A DNA stretch of 64,000 nt from Aquimarina sp. MAR_2010_214 (GCF_002846555.1 NZ_PJMS01000001.1:2666001-2730000), one strand, 5' to 3'. Positions 1 to 11,140 are shown, counted from the first letter of the stretch. The notes: generated by a model from the sequence alone, not told the origin. Program-made: numbers and translations.

Positions 1-1502
1 GTTCTGTGGATTTAATTAATAATTTAGGATCCGAAGGTTTAGGCTATTATTTCTACGATTATAATTTTAAAGCCAATTATTTATTTGGCAATTCAGACAG
101 GATTTACCTTAGTGTTTATATAGGCAAAGACAATTTGAAAGTGAAAAAATCTGAACTTTTTGATAATCTTAGATTAAATTGGGGTAATCAACTTGTTTCT
201 TTTAAATGGAACCATGTTTATAATGCTCGCGTATTTCAGCATTCGAGTTTAACGTATAGTAATTTTGAAAATAATTTTTTGGGTAATTTATTTGAGAATG
301 GCTCTAGTGAAGATGAATCCAATATCAATTCTAAATTAGGTAATCAAATTAGGGATTTCAGTTTAAATACAGAAATAGAATACTATGCTTCAGAAAAAAT
401 TAAAACTAATTTTGGGGTTAACCTTAAATTTCTACGATTTGACCAATCATATTCTAGATTTAAATTAAGTGAAGTTTTAGCATCTAATCAAGAAAGAAAC
501 AAGTCTATGAATTTTGATGTTTATATAGAAAATAGGATCAAAATAAACAACAAATTTCTAGTAAAAACTGGTGTTAATATGACCAACTATTTTTTATCTT
601 CAAAAGTTTATAATTATTTTTTACCTCGATTATCGATTTACTATACTCCGGGCACAAAAAATACTTTTTTTGGTTCATTTTCATCGGTTTCGCAGTTTAA
701 TCATGAAATTACTTCTGGATCTTATTCTTTGCCTAATGAATTACGAGCACCAAGTACAAAAAAGATACCTCCTAAGCGATCAACAACTTTTGAAATAGGG
801 TATAACTATGATTTCAACAAAAAGGATAAATTAAGCGTACAGGCATATTACAAAGAAATAGAAGGTGTACTAATTTATCGTCCCGGTCAGAATATATTTA
901 ATAATAACCTGGCATTAAATTGGGAAGATCGAATAGTTTATGGAAAAGGCACCCGAAAAGGGGTAGAGCTCGAAATCACTAAGCATCTGGGAGAAAAAGT
1001 AAAATTGACGACTTCTTATACACTTTCTAAGGCCGATAATAGGTTTGATAACATCAATCAAGGTAACCCATTTCCTTCTGCATTTGATTATAGACATGTT
1101 TCGAGTACTTCTGTTAATATGAACTTTATTAAAAATATATCTATCACTTCAGTATTTAACTATAGTACAGGAAAACGAATAGGCATTCCTATATACAGCT
1201 ACACAGATTTTGATACTGCAATAGATGTTAATAACTCAAATGAGTCTTTAACCCTTCTGGCGCCTTCACCTAACTCACACCAATTATCAGATAACTATAG
1301 TTTTGATATTGGGGCTACCTATAAAAAGAAGTATAAAAACAATCATGTTCTAAATCTAGGTGCCGGTATTTACAATCTTTTTAGTAATGCCCCACCATTA
1401 TTATCCTATGCAACATTAAGTGAAAACAATGATAAGATAGAGTTGATACAAATAAAATTGGCAAAAATAATTCCTTATCTAAGTATTTCTTATAAATTCT
1501 AA
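1..1502 (+). CDS. TonB-dependent outer-membrane receptor, 3' part (5' end outside window)
   Basis: The reading frame is open to the left window edge, so the visible ~499 residues are only the C-terminal part. They contain many alternating aromatic/polar strands typical of a TonB-dependent receptor beta-barrel, and the protein ends in LSISYKF with the terminal aromatic residue common in outer-membrane barrels. The signal peptide, CarboxypepD-like domain and plug are not visible. The stop lies 5 bp before a DUF4249 lipoprotein, a frequent Bacteroidota receptor/lipoprotein pair, which supports the call. Substrate unknown. Confidence 0.8.
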   Translation, partial: SVDLINNLGSEGLGYYFYDYNFKANYLFGNSDRIYLSVYIGKDNLKVKKSELFDNLRLNWGNQLVSFKWNHVYNARVFQHSSLTYSNFENNFLGNLFENGSSEDESNINSKLGNQIRDFSLNTEIEYYASEKIKTNFGVNLKFLRFDQSYSRFKLSEVLASNQERNKSMNFDVYIENRIKINNKFLVKTGVNMTNYFLSSKVYNYFLPRLSIYYTPGTKNTFFGSFSSVSQFNHEITSGSYSLPNELRAPSTKKIPPKRSTTFEIGYNYDFNKKDKLSVQAYYKEIEGVLIYRPGQNIFNNNLALNWEDRIVYGKGTRKGVELEITKHLGEKVKLTTSYTLSKADNRFDNINQGNPFPSAFDYRHVSSTSVNMNFIKNISITSVFNYSTGKRIGIPIYSYTDFDTAIDVNNSNESLTLLAPSPNSHQLSDNYSFDIGATYKKKYKNNHVLNLGAGIYNLFSNAPPLLSYATLSENNDKIELIQIKLAKIIPYLSISYKF

Positions 1503-1507
1503 TAAAA

Positions 1508-2377
1508 ATGAGAACACATCTTTTAATACCGATTACCATATTTCTATTCCTAATGAATTCTTGTAAGGAAGAATCTATTGAGCTTCCAGTATTTGAAAAA
1601 GAGAACAAAATTGCATTAATTGGAGAGCTAAATCAAACAGATCCTACTCAGATTGTCTTGGCAGAGGCCGGAAATTTAACAACTGGCTCCCCGATAAAGG
1701 TAATTAAAGAAGGTAAGGTTGTTATACTAGACACCGAAGATAAAATAGTAGATGAATTATACTATGATAAAGAAACAAAAAAATGGAAATCAATAGGATT
1801 AAATCAAATAAAAGCAGGTTTAAGGTATAAAATTAGTGCTCAATTAGATAAACAAGTAATAACATCAAGTACTTTAGTACCGAAACCTATTGATGTAACA
1901 ATTACAAAAGTTACAAAAGAAGTATCAGAAGTTTTTATCGAAATAAATATAGAGAACCCTAATGAGATATCTGTTTCTTGTACAATTGCGATACTATCAA
2001 AGATAAAATCTATTAATGATCCATTTCCTACGGATGGGTATTCAAGAACTCCTATATATACAAATGATGAGGAAACAGATAACTATCGATTTAATGAGTT
2101 TACCCCTCCGTTTAATAAAGTGTTTTTGCAGGTAAAAGAAAAAGCTAAAAAAAGAATACGTATTTCTGTTAAAAAGAATGATTTAGATACTGAATTTGAT
2201 GATTATTTTCTTTGGGTTAAGTCTATGGAAAAAAACTATTATAAATATTTGTATGATTATGAAATACAAAAACAAGTACTTACATACGCAAACCTACCAC
2301 AGTTAAATAGTAATATTACTGAAGGAGTAGGGTTTTGGGGAGGATGTTTTAAAAGTTCTCAAAAAATAACATTTTGA
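1508..2377 (+). CDS. DUF4249 family lipoprotein
   Basis: A 289-residue protein with a lipoprotein signal ending in LMNSC (lipid-anchored Cys about residue 19). The body is a beta-rich DUF4249-like domain, and the near-terminal NITEGVGFWGG stretch (about residues 270-280) is the typical end motif of that family. It starts 5 bp after the TonB-dependent receptor and is presumably co-transcribed. By analogy it is a surface or periplasmic partner of that receptor. Molecular role not established for the family. Confidence 0.8.
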   Translation: MRTHLLIPITIFLFLMNSCKEESIELPVFEKENKIALIGELNQTDPTQIVLAEAGNLTTGSPIKVIKEGKVVILDTEDKIVDELYYDKETKKWKSIGLNQIKAGLRYKISAQLDKQVITSSTLVPKPIDVTITKVTKEVSEVFIEINIENPNEISVSCTIAILSKIKSINDPFPTDGYSRTPIYTNDEETDNYRFNEFTPPFNKVFLQVKEKAKKRIRISVKKNDLDTEFDDYFLWVKSMEKNYYKYLYDYEIQKQVLTYANLPQLNSNITEGVGFWGGCFKSSQKITF

Positions 2378-2426
2378 AACCATTAAGGGACGGACCTTAT
2401 GATGCGTTCAAACTAAAGAGGTGTTT

Positions 2427-4520
2427 TTATAATTGTTTGAGAGCTTGCTCTACACTTTGAACAGGTAGTTTACAAGCTCCTTCCTGGCAGACATAAATAA
2501 AAGTTTCATTTTCTATATACTTGTCTTTAAATACAGGAAGTGTACTTTCTTGAGTACTTGCCACAACGATAGCATTCGGGATATAATAAGAATTAAAAAT
2601 ATCAGCTATTGAATCTGCCTTTTTTCCAACAATTACAATCTCATAAAAAGGATAAACAGTATGAAGCTGCAAAGCACTCCACTTAGAAAAATCTTTCGCA
2701 TTGTCCTTTAAATAATCTGTCATAGAAGATAACATGTGCTTTGATTTTTTTGTGAGCTTGTTATCATAATTTAGAATTCCTAGTTTTTTCAAATTATGAC
2801 CCATAACTGCATTTGGTGATGGGATCACCCCATCATCAACTTTAATTAGTGTAGAGATCAATTTACTTTCTTTGGTATATTTAAACATCTTAGTAACCGA
2901 ATCTGCAAAGTGTGTATTAGCAATGGTATGTAAAGTATTTGCACGATCCAGGTATTTCGTTTCCAGAGTTACACTATATAAATTAATAGTTGCATCAATA
3001 AGAAAAGCATAATCTTCTATAAAACCTTCCTGCTGCTTATCACCTTTTTTAAAAGTATGAACCAGAAAATCGTTTCTGGTATTGTTTTTATTAATAAAGT
3101 CAGAAAGTGTGATGGCTTTGGTTAAATATTCTTTATTTCCGAAAGCTTTGTATGCATCAATAAACCCATTAATCAATAAGGCATTCCAAGAAGTAATCAC
3201 TTTATCATCAATGGCAGGAGATATTCTTTTCTGTCTTTCGTTAAAAAGTAACTGTTGCCATTTAGTTTTTAGAAGAGACAACTTCTCTGGTAAAATATTA
3301 TTTTGAGCACTAAATATACTGTCGTTAGTAGACTGCTTTATAATGAAAGAAACTTCTTTTTCTGAATCATCAGAAGCTCCTAAATCATAATATGTAGAAA
3401 AAAGAGAATAATCATCTTTTAAAATATGTTGTAACTCTTCTTCTTTCCATTGATAATAGCTTCCCTCTTTACCTTCACTATCGGCGTCTATTGCCGAGTA
3501 GTATCCACCATGCTGACCTTTCATTTCATGTTCTAAGAAATTAATGGTCTCTTTTACGATGGTTTTATATCGTGCTTTTTTGAAGATTTTGTAGGCTTTA
3601 GAATAGAGGGTGATCAATTGAGCGTTGGTGTAGAGCATTTTTTCAAAATGAGGAACTTTCCAATATGGATCTGTACTATATCTATAAAAACCACCTCCTA
3701 TATGATCATAAATACCGCCAGATGCAATTCTGTCTAATGTATTTTCAACGTGATTTTTGATCGTATCATTACCTGTTAATTTTGCATAATCCATAAGGAA
3801 CTCCAAACTATGAGCCTTGATGAATTTTTGATTCCCGAGATCTCCTCCCCATTCAAGATCCCATTTTTTTTGCCATTTTTTCACACTTAAATTAAGAGCG
3901 TCTTTTGACAAAAGTGAACTGTCATTTTTGGGTTCGATTACATTGGTCGCATGTATACCCGACGCAATTTTATCGGCATAATCCCTTAGTTTTTGAGGAT
4001 CAGTTTGATATAAGTTAATGATTTTGTCTAGCACTTCTTTCCACTGTTCATTGGTGTGATAAGTACCTCCATATACCGGTTTTCCATTCGGAAGAATAAT
4101 AACATTAAGAGGCCATCCGCCACTGCCTTGCATTAATTGAACAGCAGTCATGTACACATGATCCAAGTCAGGGCGTTCTTCTCTATCAACTTTGATATTT
4201 ATAAAATGCTCATTCATTATCTGAGCGATATTTTCGTCTGCAAATGTTTCTTTTTCCATAACATGGCACCAATGACAAGAAGAGTAGCCGATACTTACAA
4301 CTAATAATTTATTAGTTGTTGCCGCTTCTTCAAGAGTACTATCACTCCAAGGTCTCCAATCAACAGGGTTATGTGCATGCTGTAATAAATACGGACTCGT
4401 TTCATCAATCAGTTTATTGGTATATGCATGGTCGTTTTTTGATGGAGTATCCTTGCATCCAAAAATAAATAGTAATGAAGTGAAAAAGGTAAATTTTAGA
4501 ATTCTAGAAGTATTTAGCAT
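2427..4520 (-). CDS. DUF255 / thioredoxin-fold lipoprotein (YyaL-SSP411 family)
   Basis: I chose the ATG at 4520 rather than the longer frame starting at 4577. From 4520 the protein begins with a clean lipoprotein signal ending LLFIFGC, whereas the extra 19 residues do not fit a signal peptide. About 697 residues. The thioredoxin-like N-terminal domain has the family motif [16 protein letters not shown] (CxxC) followed by [10 protein letters not shown]. The rest is an alpha/alpha-barrel glycosidase-like domain as in YyaL/spermatogenesis-associated protein 20 relatives. Enzymatic activity of the family is uncertain. Convergent with the DUF4249 gene and divergent from the FG-GAP gene. Confidence 0.85.
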   Translation of the reverse strand: MLNTSRILKFTFFTSLLFIFGCKDTPSKNDHAYTNKLIDETSPYLLQHAHNPVDWRPWSDSTLEEAATTNKLLVVSIGYSSCHWCHVMEKETFADENIAQIMNEHFINIKVDREERPDLDHVYMTAVQLMQGSGGWPLNVIILPNGKPVYGGTYHTNEQWKEVLDKIINLYQTDPQKLRDYADKIASGIHATNVIEPKNDSSLLSKDALNLSVKKWQKKWDLEWGGDLGNQKFIKAHSLEFLMDYAKLTGNDTIKNHVENTLDRIASGGIYDHIGGGFYRYSTDPYWKVPHFEKMLYTNAQLITLYSKAYKIFKKARYKTIVKETINFLEHEMKGQHGGYYSAIDADSEGKEGSYYQWKEEELQHILKDDYSLFSTYYDLGASDDSEKEVSFIIKQSTNDSIFSAQNNILPEKLSLLKTKWQQLLFNERQKRISPAIDDKVITSWNALLINGFIDAYKAFGNKEYLTKAITLSDFINKNNTRNDFLVHTFKKGDKQQEGFIEDYAFLIDATINLYSVTLETKYLDRANTLHTIANTHFADSVTKMFKYTKESKLISTLIKVDDGVIPSPNAVMGHNLKKLGILNYDNKLTKKSKHMLSSMTDYLKDNAKDFSKWSALQLHTVYPFYEIVIVGKKADSIADIFNSYYIPNAIVVASTQESTLPVFKDKYIENETFIYVCQEGACKLPVQSVEQALKQL

Positions 4521-4758
4521 TTCGTTACAAAAAGGTATATTTAGACCAAAATACAATAATTTGTAAAATATCTTCAAGTATGATGCTTTAGAGATTTGTT
4601 TATGATAAGAAATGTATAGTGTAATCTGTCATTTTATAAAATAATTCAGGTTGTTTGTCTTTAAAAATATGCTGTTTGGAGGATAAGTTTATAATCAAAA
4701 AAAATGTTCCTTATTTTCAAAAATCACAAAAAAGGAAGGACTAATTTTTAAAAATATT

Positions 4759-7700
4759 ATGCGGAATATATTTTACTTCATAGCGCTAATTTTGCTGTTT
4801 TCTGGGTGCTCAAAACATCAGAAAGAAGATAATGTCGTTGTAGAAAAGAAACCGGTTGCAACACTATTTGAAAAAGTTTCAGAAACTCATAGTACTATTA
4901 GTTTTAAGAATAAGGTTGAAGAAACATTATATTTTAATTTTCTTAATTATTCATATATCTATAATGGAGGGGGAGTTGCTGTAGGAGATATTAATAATGA
5001 TGGATTAGAAGATATATATTTTAGCTCTAATCAAGGAACTAATAAACTCTATCTTAATAAAGGAGGTTTTGTTTTTGATGATATTACAAAAAATGCTGGA
5101 GTTACAGATGATCAAGGATGGTCTACTGGTGTTTCTATGATAGATATTAACGCAGATGGATGGTTAGATATTTATGTATGTAAGTCGGGTGCACTAAGGG
5201 ATGAGAATAAAAGAAAGAATAAATTATATATCAACCAAAAAAACGGAAAATTTATAGAACAAGCAGATCAATATGGTTTGGCTTCCAGTGCTTTTTCAAC
5301 TCAGGCTTACTATTTAGATTTTGATAAAGATGGGGATTTAGATGTATACCTATTAAATCATAGGCCAGATTTTAATAATAATGTGAATATAGACCCAAGA
5401 ATTCAGTTTAATTACCTTCCCGAAAGTAGTGACCAGCTTTTTGAAAATAAGAAAGGAAAGTTTATCGATATTACTCAAAAATCTGGACTATTAAATAAAG
5501 CCTGGGGACTTAGTGCATCTATTGGTGATTTTAATGAAGACGATTGGCCCGATGTTTATGTAGCTAATGATTTTTTAGAATCTGATTTTCTATATATCAA
5601 TAATCACGATGGCACATTTACCAATACCATCCTTAACACTTTTGATCATATCACTGCAAATAGCATGGGGTCTGATTTTGTAGATATAAATAATGATCTA
5701 AAACCCGATCTGGTAGTTTTAGATATGGTATCAGACGATCACAAACGAAGCAAAGAAAATATGGCATCGATGAGTACCGAAAATTTCAACGAGTTGGTTG
5801 AAGCAGGGTATCATCATCAATACATGTCTAATGCGTTACAACTAAACCTGGGGAACGGTGTGTATAGCGAAATAGGGCAGTTATCTGGGATTTCAAAAAC
5901 AGATTGGAGCTGGGCTCCTGTATTGGCAGATTTTGACAATGATGGATTTAACGACCTTTTTGTGACTAATGGTATTCTTCATGACCTTTCTAATCAGGAT
6001 TTTAGAAACAAAATGAAAACCAATATTCGTAATCGAAAAAAAGTAACATTGGATGAAGCAATTGGTATGATGCCTTCTACTAAATTAAGTAACAAAATGT
6101 TTCTTAATAAAGGAAACCTAACATTTTCACCAGTTACCGAAGAATGGGGATTACAAGAAAAAGTGAATTCTAATGGAGTTGCCTATGCTGATCTTGATAA
6201 TGATGGAGACCTTGATCTTATCCTCAATAATCAGATGGAAACTGCCAGTATCTATAAAAATAATCAAGAAAATAATTATATATCGATTACACTTTCTGGT
6301 AATGATAAGAACCCAAAAGGTATTGGTGCAAAAGTTAGTATCTATACCAAAAACCAGCAACAGTTAAAAGAAAATTACCCAGTGAGAGGGTTTCAATCTT
6401 CTGTAAGTCAACGATTACATTTTGGGTTGGGGGATGTAACCACAATAGATAGTATACAGGTACAATGGCCGGAAGGGAGATACGCTATCCTTAAAGGTGT
6501 AAAAAGTAATCAATTGCTTACAATTCATAAAAAAGAAGCGGAGCTAGCTACAAAGAGACCTAAAAAACAACAAATAAATACACCTGCTGTGATTAATGCT
6601 TCTCAATTTGGGATTCATTATAAAAATACAGAACGTAGTTTTGATGATTACAAACTACAGTTATTATTACCGCAAAAACAAAGTGAAAAAGGGAGAGCTC
6701 TTATTATTGATGATGTAAATAACGATGGAAAAGATGATTTCTTTGTAGGAAATGCCAAAGGAGCACCTGCAGCTATCTATATCCAAAAAGAAGATGGAAC
6801 ATTTAGAGCTTCTAGCACTTCAGTTTTTCAGAATGATAAAGAATTTGAAGATAATCAGGCATTGTTTTTTGATATAGATAATGATGGAGATCAGGATTTG
6901 TATGTCGCAAGCGGAAGTTATGAGGATCAGGAAAATAGTAATTGGCTTATAGATAGAGTCTATACAAACGATGGGAAAGGTAATTTTACCAGGGATACTA
7001 CATTTCCTAAGGTCAAATCGATATCTTCTGCCATAGCTGCATCTGATATCGATAATGATGGAGATCTCGATCTTTTTATTGGTGGAGGAGTAGTCCCAGG
7101 TAAATATCCTATGTCATCACCTTCATATGTTTTAAGAAATGATCAAGGAAATTTTGTGAATGCAACCCATCAAATGGGTAAAGGATTAGAACAAATACAC
7201 ATGGCGAATGGTGCAATTTTTTCAGACTATGATAAGGATGGAGACGAAGACCTTTTAGTGATAGGAGAGTGGATGCCCATTACCATTTTTGACAATGATA
7301 AAGGAGTATTGGTTAAGAAAGATATAGATGCATTACAAAATACCTCAGGTTGGTATTTTACGATACAATCTACCGATATTGATAGTGATGGGGATACAGA
7401 TTATTTGATAGGAAACATGGGACAGAATACTAAGTTTCACCCTACAAAAGACAAACCACTACATATTTATGCCAAAGATTTTGATCAAAATAGAAAAGTA
7501 GATATCATTCTAAGCAAAGAATCCAAAACAGGAATGTTACTACCAGTGAGAGGAAAACAGTGCTCTTCTGAGCAATTGCCTATGCTTAACAATAAATTTA
7601 AAACCTATAAGGAGTTTGCAAATGCATCGCTTTCTGATATTTATGGAGATCAGGATTTGAGAGAAGCAACTCATTATACGGCTACCAATTTTAATACTGT

Positions 7701-8052
7701 TATCATGCTCAATAATGGGAAAGGCGATTTTAGTATAACATCATTACCTGTACAAGCTCAGTTTGGACCTACCACAGACTTTATTGTCGAAGACTTTAAT
7801 AATGATGGAGTAGAGGATGTTTTTGGAGTAGGTTCACTATATGAAGCCGAAGTAGAAACCATACGCTATGATGCCAACAAAGGATATTTTCTTTACGGAA
7901 ATAAGGAAAACAATCAAAAATTTTCTATAAAATTACCTGCATTACAAGGACTACAGATAAAAGCAGCAGAACGTATAATGATCGGTGATAAAAAATATAT
8001 CCTTCTACTATGTAAAAATGAGGAATTAAAATTATTACCTATAGATTTTTAA
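4759..8052 (+). CDS. FG-GAP/VCBS repeat lipoprotein with ASPIC/UnbV domain (CRTAC1-like)
   Basis: A 1097-residue lipoprotein (signal ending LLFSGC). About fourteen DxDxDGxxD calcium-binding loops are visible, for example DINNDGLEDIYF, DFDKDGDLDVYL, DLDNDGDLDLIL and DIDNDGDLDLFI. These mark two seven-bladed FG-GAP beta-propellers. Between them, around residues 515-595, is an ASPIC/UnbV-type segment (GIGAKVSIYT ... IQVQWPEGR). Such proteins are often surface-exposed and encoded near SusCD systems in Bacteroidota; here no SusCD pair adjoins it. Binding function is inferred. Confidence 0.85.
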   Translation: MRNIFYFIALILLFSGCSKHQKEDNVVVEKKPVATLFEKVSETHSTISFKNKVEETLYFNFLNYSYIYNGGGVAVGDINNDGLEDIYFSSNQGTNKLYLNKGGFVFDDITKNAGVTDDQGWSTGVSMIDINADGWLDIYVCKSGALRDENKRKNKLYINQKNGKFIEQADQYGLASSAFSTQAYYLDFDKDGDLDVYLLNHRPDFNNNVNIDPRIQFNYLPESSDQLFENKKGKFIDITQKSGLLNKAWGLSASIGDFNEDDWPDVYVANDFLESDFLYINNHDGTFTNTILNTFDHITANSMGSDFVDINNDLKPDLVVLDMVSDDHKRSKENMASMSTENFNELVEAGYHHQYMSNALQLNLGNGVYSEIGQLSGISKTDWSWAPVLADFDNDGFNDLFVTNGILHDLSNQDFRNKMKTNIRNRKKVTLDEAIGMMPSTKLSNKMFLNKGNLTFSPVTEEWGLQEKVNSNGVAYADLDNDGDLDLILNNQMETASIYKNNQENNYISITLSGNDKNPKGIGAKVSIYTKNQQQLKENYPVRGFQSSVSQRLHFGLGDVTTIDSIQVQWPEGRYAILKGVKSNQLLTIHKKEAELATKRPKKQQINTPAVINASQFGIHYKNTERSFDDYKLQLLLPQKQSEKGRALIIDDVNNDGKDDFFVGNAKGAPAAIYIQKEDGTFRASSTSVFQNDKEFEDNQALFFDIDNDGDQDLYVASGSYEDQENSNWLIDRVYTNDGKGNFTRDTTFPKVKSISSAIAASDIDNDGDLDLFIGGGVVPGKYPMSSPSYVLRNDQGNFVNATHQMGKGLEQIHMANGAIFSDYDKDGDEDLLVIGEWMPITIFDNDKGVLVKKDIDALQNTSGWYFTIQSTDIDSDGDTDYLIGNMGQNTKFHPTKDKPLHIYAKDFDQNRKVDIILSKESKTGMLLPVRGKQCSSEQLPMLNNKFKTYKEFANASLSDIYGDQDLREATHYTATNFNTVIMLNNGKGDFSITSLPVQAQFGPTTDFIVEDFNNDGVEDVFGVGSLYEAEVETIRYDANKGYFLYGNKENNQKFSIKLPALQGLQIKAAERIMIGDKKYILLLCKNEELKLLPIDF

Positions 8053-8189
8053 ACTCTGATTTGATATCATACGCTTCATTATAGCTTCAAGTTTTAAACA
8101 TAAAGATGGATTGCCTTAGTTATTTAGATAAGAGATATATTTGCCAGAGTAAGTATACCTAAGAAATGATTTAGTAAAATAGCTTAAAA

Positions 8190-8753
8190 ATGGCGAGAAC
8201 ACGTATTGGTACTAGAGCTGATATAACAGGAATTCTTTCACTTCAGGAAAAGAATCTATTTAGTAATTTGACCGAAAAAGAACGGGAAACAGGTTTTGTA
8301 ACCACTCCATTCACTACTAATCAAATCAGAGAGATTATAAAACAAAACGGAATTTTTATAGCAGAAAATGATGATAATGGGATTGTGGCTTATGCTTTTG
8401 CAGGAAATTGGAAATATTTTGAGCAATGGGAGATTTTTAATGTTATGATATCTCGTTTTCCAAAATTATCATTTGAAGGGCACCCAATTTCAACAGAAAA
8501 TAGTTTTCAATACGGGCCGGTTTGTATTGATAGAGGTTATCGTGGGAAAGGATTATTAAATTTGATTTTTGAAGAAATGAGACTTGAATTTGTAAAGAAA
8601 TATCCAATTAGCATGACCTTTATAAATAAGGTGAATATTATTTCTGAAAAAGCACATACTAAGAAATTAGGGTGGAAAATAATAGACGAATTCGAGTTTA
8701 ATAACAATAGTTATATCGGACTCGCTTTTGATATGAAAAAATCGGTGTTGTAA
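8190..8753 (+). CDS. GNAT family N-acetyltransferase
   Basis: 187 residues. The acetyl-CoA-binding region is visible as YGPVCIDRGYRGKGLL (about residues 111-126), matching GNAT motif A (Q/RxxGxG/A). It is followed by the helix and the terminal strand (KLGWKIIDEF) expected for the fold. Substrate unknown. It starts a run of small genes on the same strand, with the Crp-like regulator 16 bp downstream. Confidence 0.75.
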   Translation: MARTRIGTRADITGILSLQEKNLFSNLTEKERETGFVTTPFTTNQIREIIKQNGIFIAENDDNGIVAYAFAGNWKYFEQWEIFNVMISRFPKLSFEGHPISTENSFQYGPVCIDRGYRGKGLLNLIFEEMRLEFVKKYPISMTFINKVNIISEKAHTKKLGWKIIDEFEFNNNSYIGLAFDMKKSVL

Positions 8754-8769
8754 ACTTATAATAGAAGAC

Positions 8770-9351
8770 ATGGATCCAATTGATAAATTAATACAGCATT
8801 TTAGAGAAAGTATTGTTCTCACAGATCACGATGTCCACTGCATTAGTGAATGTTTTCATGTGGTAACTTTAAAAAAGAAAGAAGTTCTGTTGTATACAGG
8901 AGAGGTTTCTTTACATATGAGATTTATAGTAGAAGGAGCTCTCAGAAGTTATTATATGGATGAAGAAGCCCGAGAACACATCATCCAATTCGGAATAGAA
9001 GGCTGGTGGGTTAATGATTTATATAGTTACCTTACGAGAACTCCGGCCAAACAGTTTATCCAGGCATTAGAACATAGTGTAGTACTTCAAATTCATAGGG
9101 ATGGATTAAACCAATTATATGACCAAGTACCAGCAATAGAACGTTTTTTTAGGCTTAAATTTGAAAAAGCATATGTTGCCTTACAAGATCGCACGCTCAA
9201 CACCTTAAGTAAAACAGCAGAAGAACGATATTTTGAGTTTCGTTCAAAATATAGAGATATCGAACAGCGTGTACCACAATATATGATCGCTTCATATTTA
9301 GGAATGACTCCCGAATTCTTAAGTACATTAAGAAAAAAAACTACACTGTAA
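8770..9351 (+). CDS. Crp/Fnr family transcriptional regulator
   Basis: 193 residues: an N-terminal cyclic-nucleotide-binding-like beta-roll (about 20-120) and a compact C-terminal winged helix ending YMIASYLGMTPEFLSTLRKK (about 172-191), the usual recognition helix of small Bacteroidota Crp-like proteins. Canonical cAMP ligands are not evident. It sits between a GNAT gene and an FMN reductase gene and may control the latter. Two further Crp-like genes of similar size lie at 23221 and 25039. Confidence 0.85.
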   Translation: MDPIDKLIQHFRESIVLTDHDVHCISECFHVVTLKKKEVLLYTGEVSLHMRFIVEGALRSYYMDEEAREHIIQFGIEGWWVNDLYSYLTRTPAKQFIQALEHSVVLQIHRDGLNQLYDQVPAIERFFRLKFEKAYVALQDRTLNTLSKTAEERYFEFRSKYRDIEQRVPQYMIASYLGMTPEFLSTLRKKTTL

Positions 9352-9429
9352 TCGGTTCTTAATATACCTTAAGATTTTTAATGTCAAATAGTGGTTAGTT
9401 TGTACCAAATAATTTTAAAAACGGTACAA

Positions 9430-9960
9430 ATGAAAAAAATCCTTGCATTTTCGGGAAGTAATAGTCCCAAATCGATCAATCAACAATTGTTGATTGCTGC
9501 AGTCAATAAAGTCCATAAGCATAATGATGTAAAACTCATACAATTATCAGATTATATAGTTCCTATATATAGTCCGATCATTGAAGAGAAGGGTATTCCA
9601 AAACCAATAAAAGAACTTTTTCAGCTTTTTACAGAAGCAGAAGGGTTTATGATTGCTTCGCCAGAGCATAACGGACTTCCTTCATCTTTTTTCAAAAACA
9701 TAATAGATTGGCTTTCAAGAATCGATCAACGATTTTTTGGAGATAAACCAGTAGTGTTAATGAGTACTTCTCCCGGAGTAACAGGAGGAGCATCACATCT
9801 TCAGATTTTAGAAAAACTCTTACCAATATGGGGCGGAAAGATATCTGGTATATATTCTTTAGGAGATTTTAATAACAAGTTTGATATAAGCAATTCATCA
9901 ATTCTAGATCCATCAGAGAACGCAAAACTAGACAAGAACGTTAAAACACTAATACAATAA
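9430..9960 (+). CDS. NADPH-dependent FMN reductase family protein
   Basis: About 176 residues from the ATG at 9430. That start places the phosphate-binding motif KILAFSGSNSPKSIN at the N-terminus as in the family; the longer frame from 9391 adds 13 unlike residues. SPEHNGLPSSFFKNIIDWLSR (residues ~77-97) is the conserved flavodoxin-fold segment of NAD(P)H-dependent FMN/quinone reductases. It is likely a cytoplasmic flavin-dependent oxidoreductase. Located 78 bp after the Crp-like regulator and 32 bp before a SnoaL-like gene. Confidence 0.85.
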   Translation: MKKILAFSGSNSPKSINQQLLIAAVNKVHKHNDVKLIQLSDYIVPIYSPIIEEKGIPKPIKELFQLFTEAEGFMIASPEHNGLPSSFFKNIIDWLSRIDQRFFGDKPVVLMSTSPGVTGGASHLQILEKLLPIWGGKISGIYSLGDFNNKFDISNSSILDPSENAKLDKNVKTLIQ

Positions 9961-9992
9961 ATACATAATCACTCTTAAAAAAAAATAAAAAC

Positions 9993-10406
9993 ATGAAAAA
10001 TACAGAAAACAGTAGCACAGTAGTACATGATTATTTTAATGCCTTTCAAAATGGCAATATGGATAAAGTCTTAGATTTGTTTCATGAAAACTGCCTGATC
10101 GTAAGTGTACGTGACCAGGAACGTAAAAAAGAGCAGCTTCATGGTACATATAGAACCAAAGAAGAAGCAAAACAGTTTATTACCAACATCGTTAATTTAT
10201 TTACGACCAAAGAATTTAATGTAGAAAGAGTAATCTCTGAAGGAAATGTCGTTTTTGCAAATGGAAAATTTTCACACGAAGTAAAAGCAACTGGTAAATT
10301 ATTTATAAGTGATTGGGTCCAGTTATGCATAATTGAAAACGGAAAAATTAAAGAATATAGATTTTATGAAGATTCGGCAGCTTTTGTAAAAACTTCACAA
10401 AACTAA
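9993..10406 (+). CDS. SnoaL-like / NTF2-fold family protein
   Basis: 137 residues with the cone-shaped NTF2-like pattern: an N-terminal helix (VVHDYFNAFQNGNMDKVLDLF), then strands ending DWVQLCIIENGKIKEYRFYED. This pattern marks SnoaL-like proteins, which can be isomerases or small-molecule binders. Substrate unknown. It ends 5 bp before a GNAT gene and is probably in one operon with the FMN reductase. Confidence 0.75.
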   Translation: MKNTENSSTVVHDYFNAFQNGNMDKVLDLFHENCLIVSVRDQERKKEQLHGTYRTKEEAKQFITNIVNLFTTKEFNVERVISEGNVVFANGKFSHEVKATGKLFISDWVQLCIIENGKIKEYRFYEDSAAFVKTSQN

Positions 10407-10411
10407 ACTTT

Positions 10412-11140
10412 ATGAAGGAGACCATAATAAATCACCTTTTCGAGTTTTGGGAATATATAGGAGCCCAAGGAAACTTTTTAAATAGAGGTGATGGGTATAC
10501 CTATACAAATCCCGAAAAAAACTCCTGGCCCAATAAAATTTTTGGGATAGATCCAAAGATAGTAAATCTGGAACAACTTCATACAAAAATGAAGAATGGG
10601 ACTCTACCAAAATCATTAGGAGTAGCCGAAAATGAAAATATAGAAAAACGATTACTACAGCACAATTTTGAGCAGCAATCAGTGGTAAAAGCAATGTTTT
10701 TAGAGACTTCTAAAAATACAGCACCCTTAGATGATTTTGCTACGATAGAATTAGTTGATAATGATCAAAAGGCAAAAGTATTTGCAAGAGTTTCATCAAA
10801 ATCATTTGGATATCAAATACTACCAGAAACTATAATTTCATTAGTTAGGCACCAAAAAAAAATACGTCTTTTTTTGGGTAAACATAATAGTGAATATGTA
10901 AGTTGCGGAATTATATATCATGATAAAAATGGATGTTCTGGGATACATATGATAGGAACACTACCAGAGTATAGAGGAATGGGGTTAGGTAAAATTATGA
11001 CCAACAAACTGTTGTTTGAAGCGTACAGAAACCTAAGTGATATTGTTGTTTTGGTAGCATCTAAATCTGGTGAGAGAATTTATTCTAAAATTGGATTTAT
11101 AACTGATGGAACACTAAAAAGTTATACTGTTAATAACTAG
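10412..11140 (+). CDS. GNAT family N-acetyltransferase
   Basis: 242 residues. The C-terminal half carries the GNAT fold with GIHMIGTLPEYRGMGLGKIMTNKLL (about residues 176-200), a clear acetyl-CoA-binding signature, followed by VVLVASKSGERIYSKIGF. The N-terminal ~110 residues are a less conserved substrate domain. Starts 5 bp after the SnoaL-like gene. Substrate unknown. Confidence 0.75.
   Translation: MKETIINHLFEFWEYIGAQGNFLNRGDGYTYTNPEKNSWPNKIFGIDPKIVNLEQLHTKMKNGTLPKSLGVAENENIEKRLLQHNFEQQSVVKAMFLETSKNTAPLDDFATIELVDNDQKAKVFARVSSKSFGYQILPETIISLVRHQKKIRLFLGKHNSEYVSCGIIYHDKNGCSGIHMIGTLPEYRGMGLGKIMTNKLLFEAYRNLSDIVVLVASKSGERIYSKIGFITDGTLKSYTVNN

Noticed and set aside
4521..4577. Longer start for the DUF255 gene
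   Set aside because: The extra 19 residues precede and spoil a clear lipoprotein signal.
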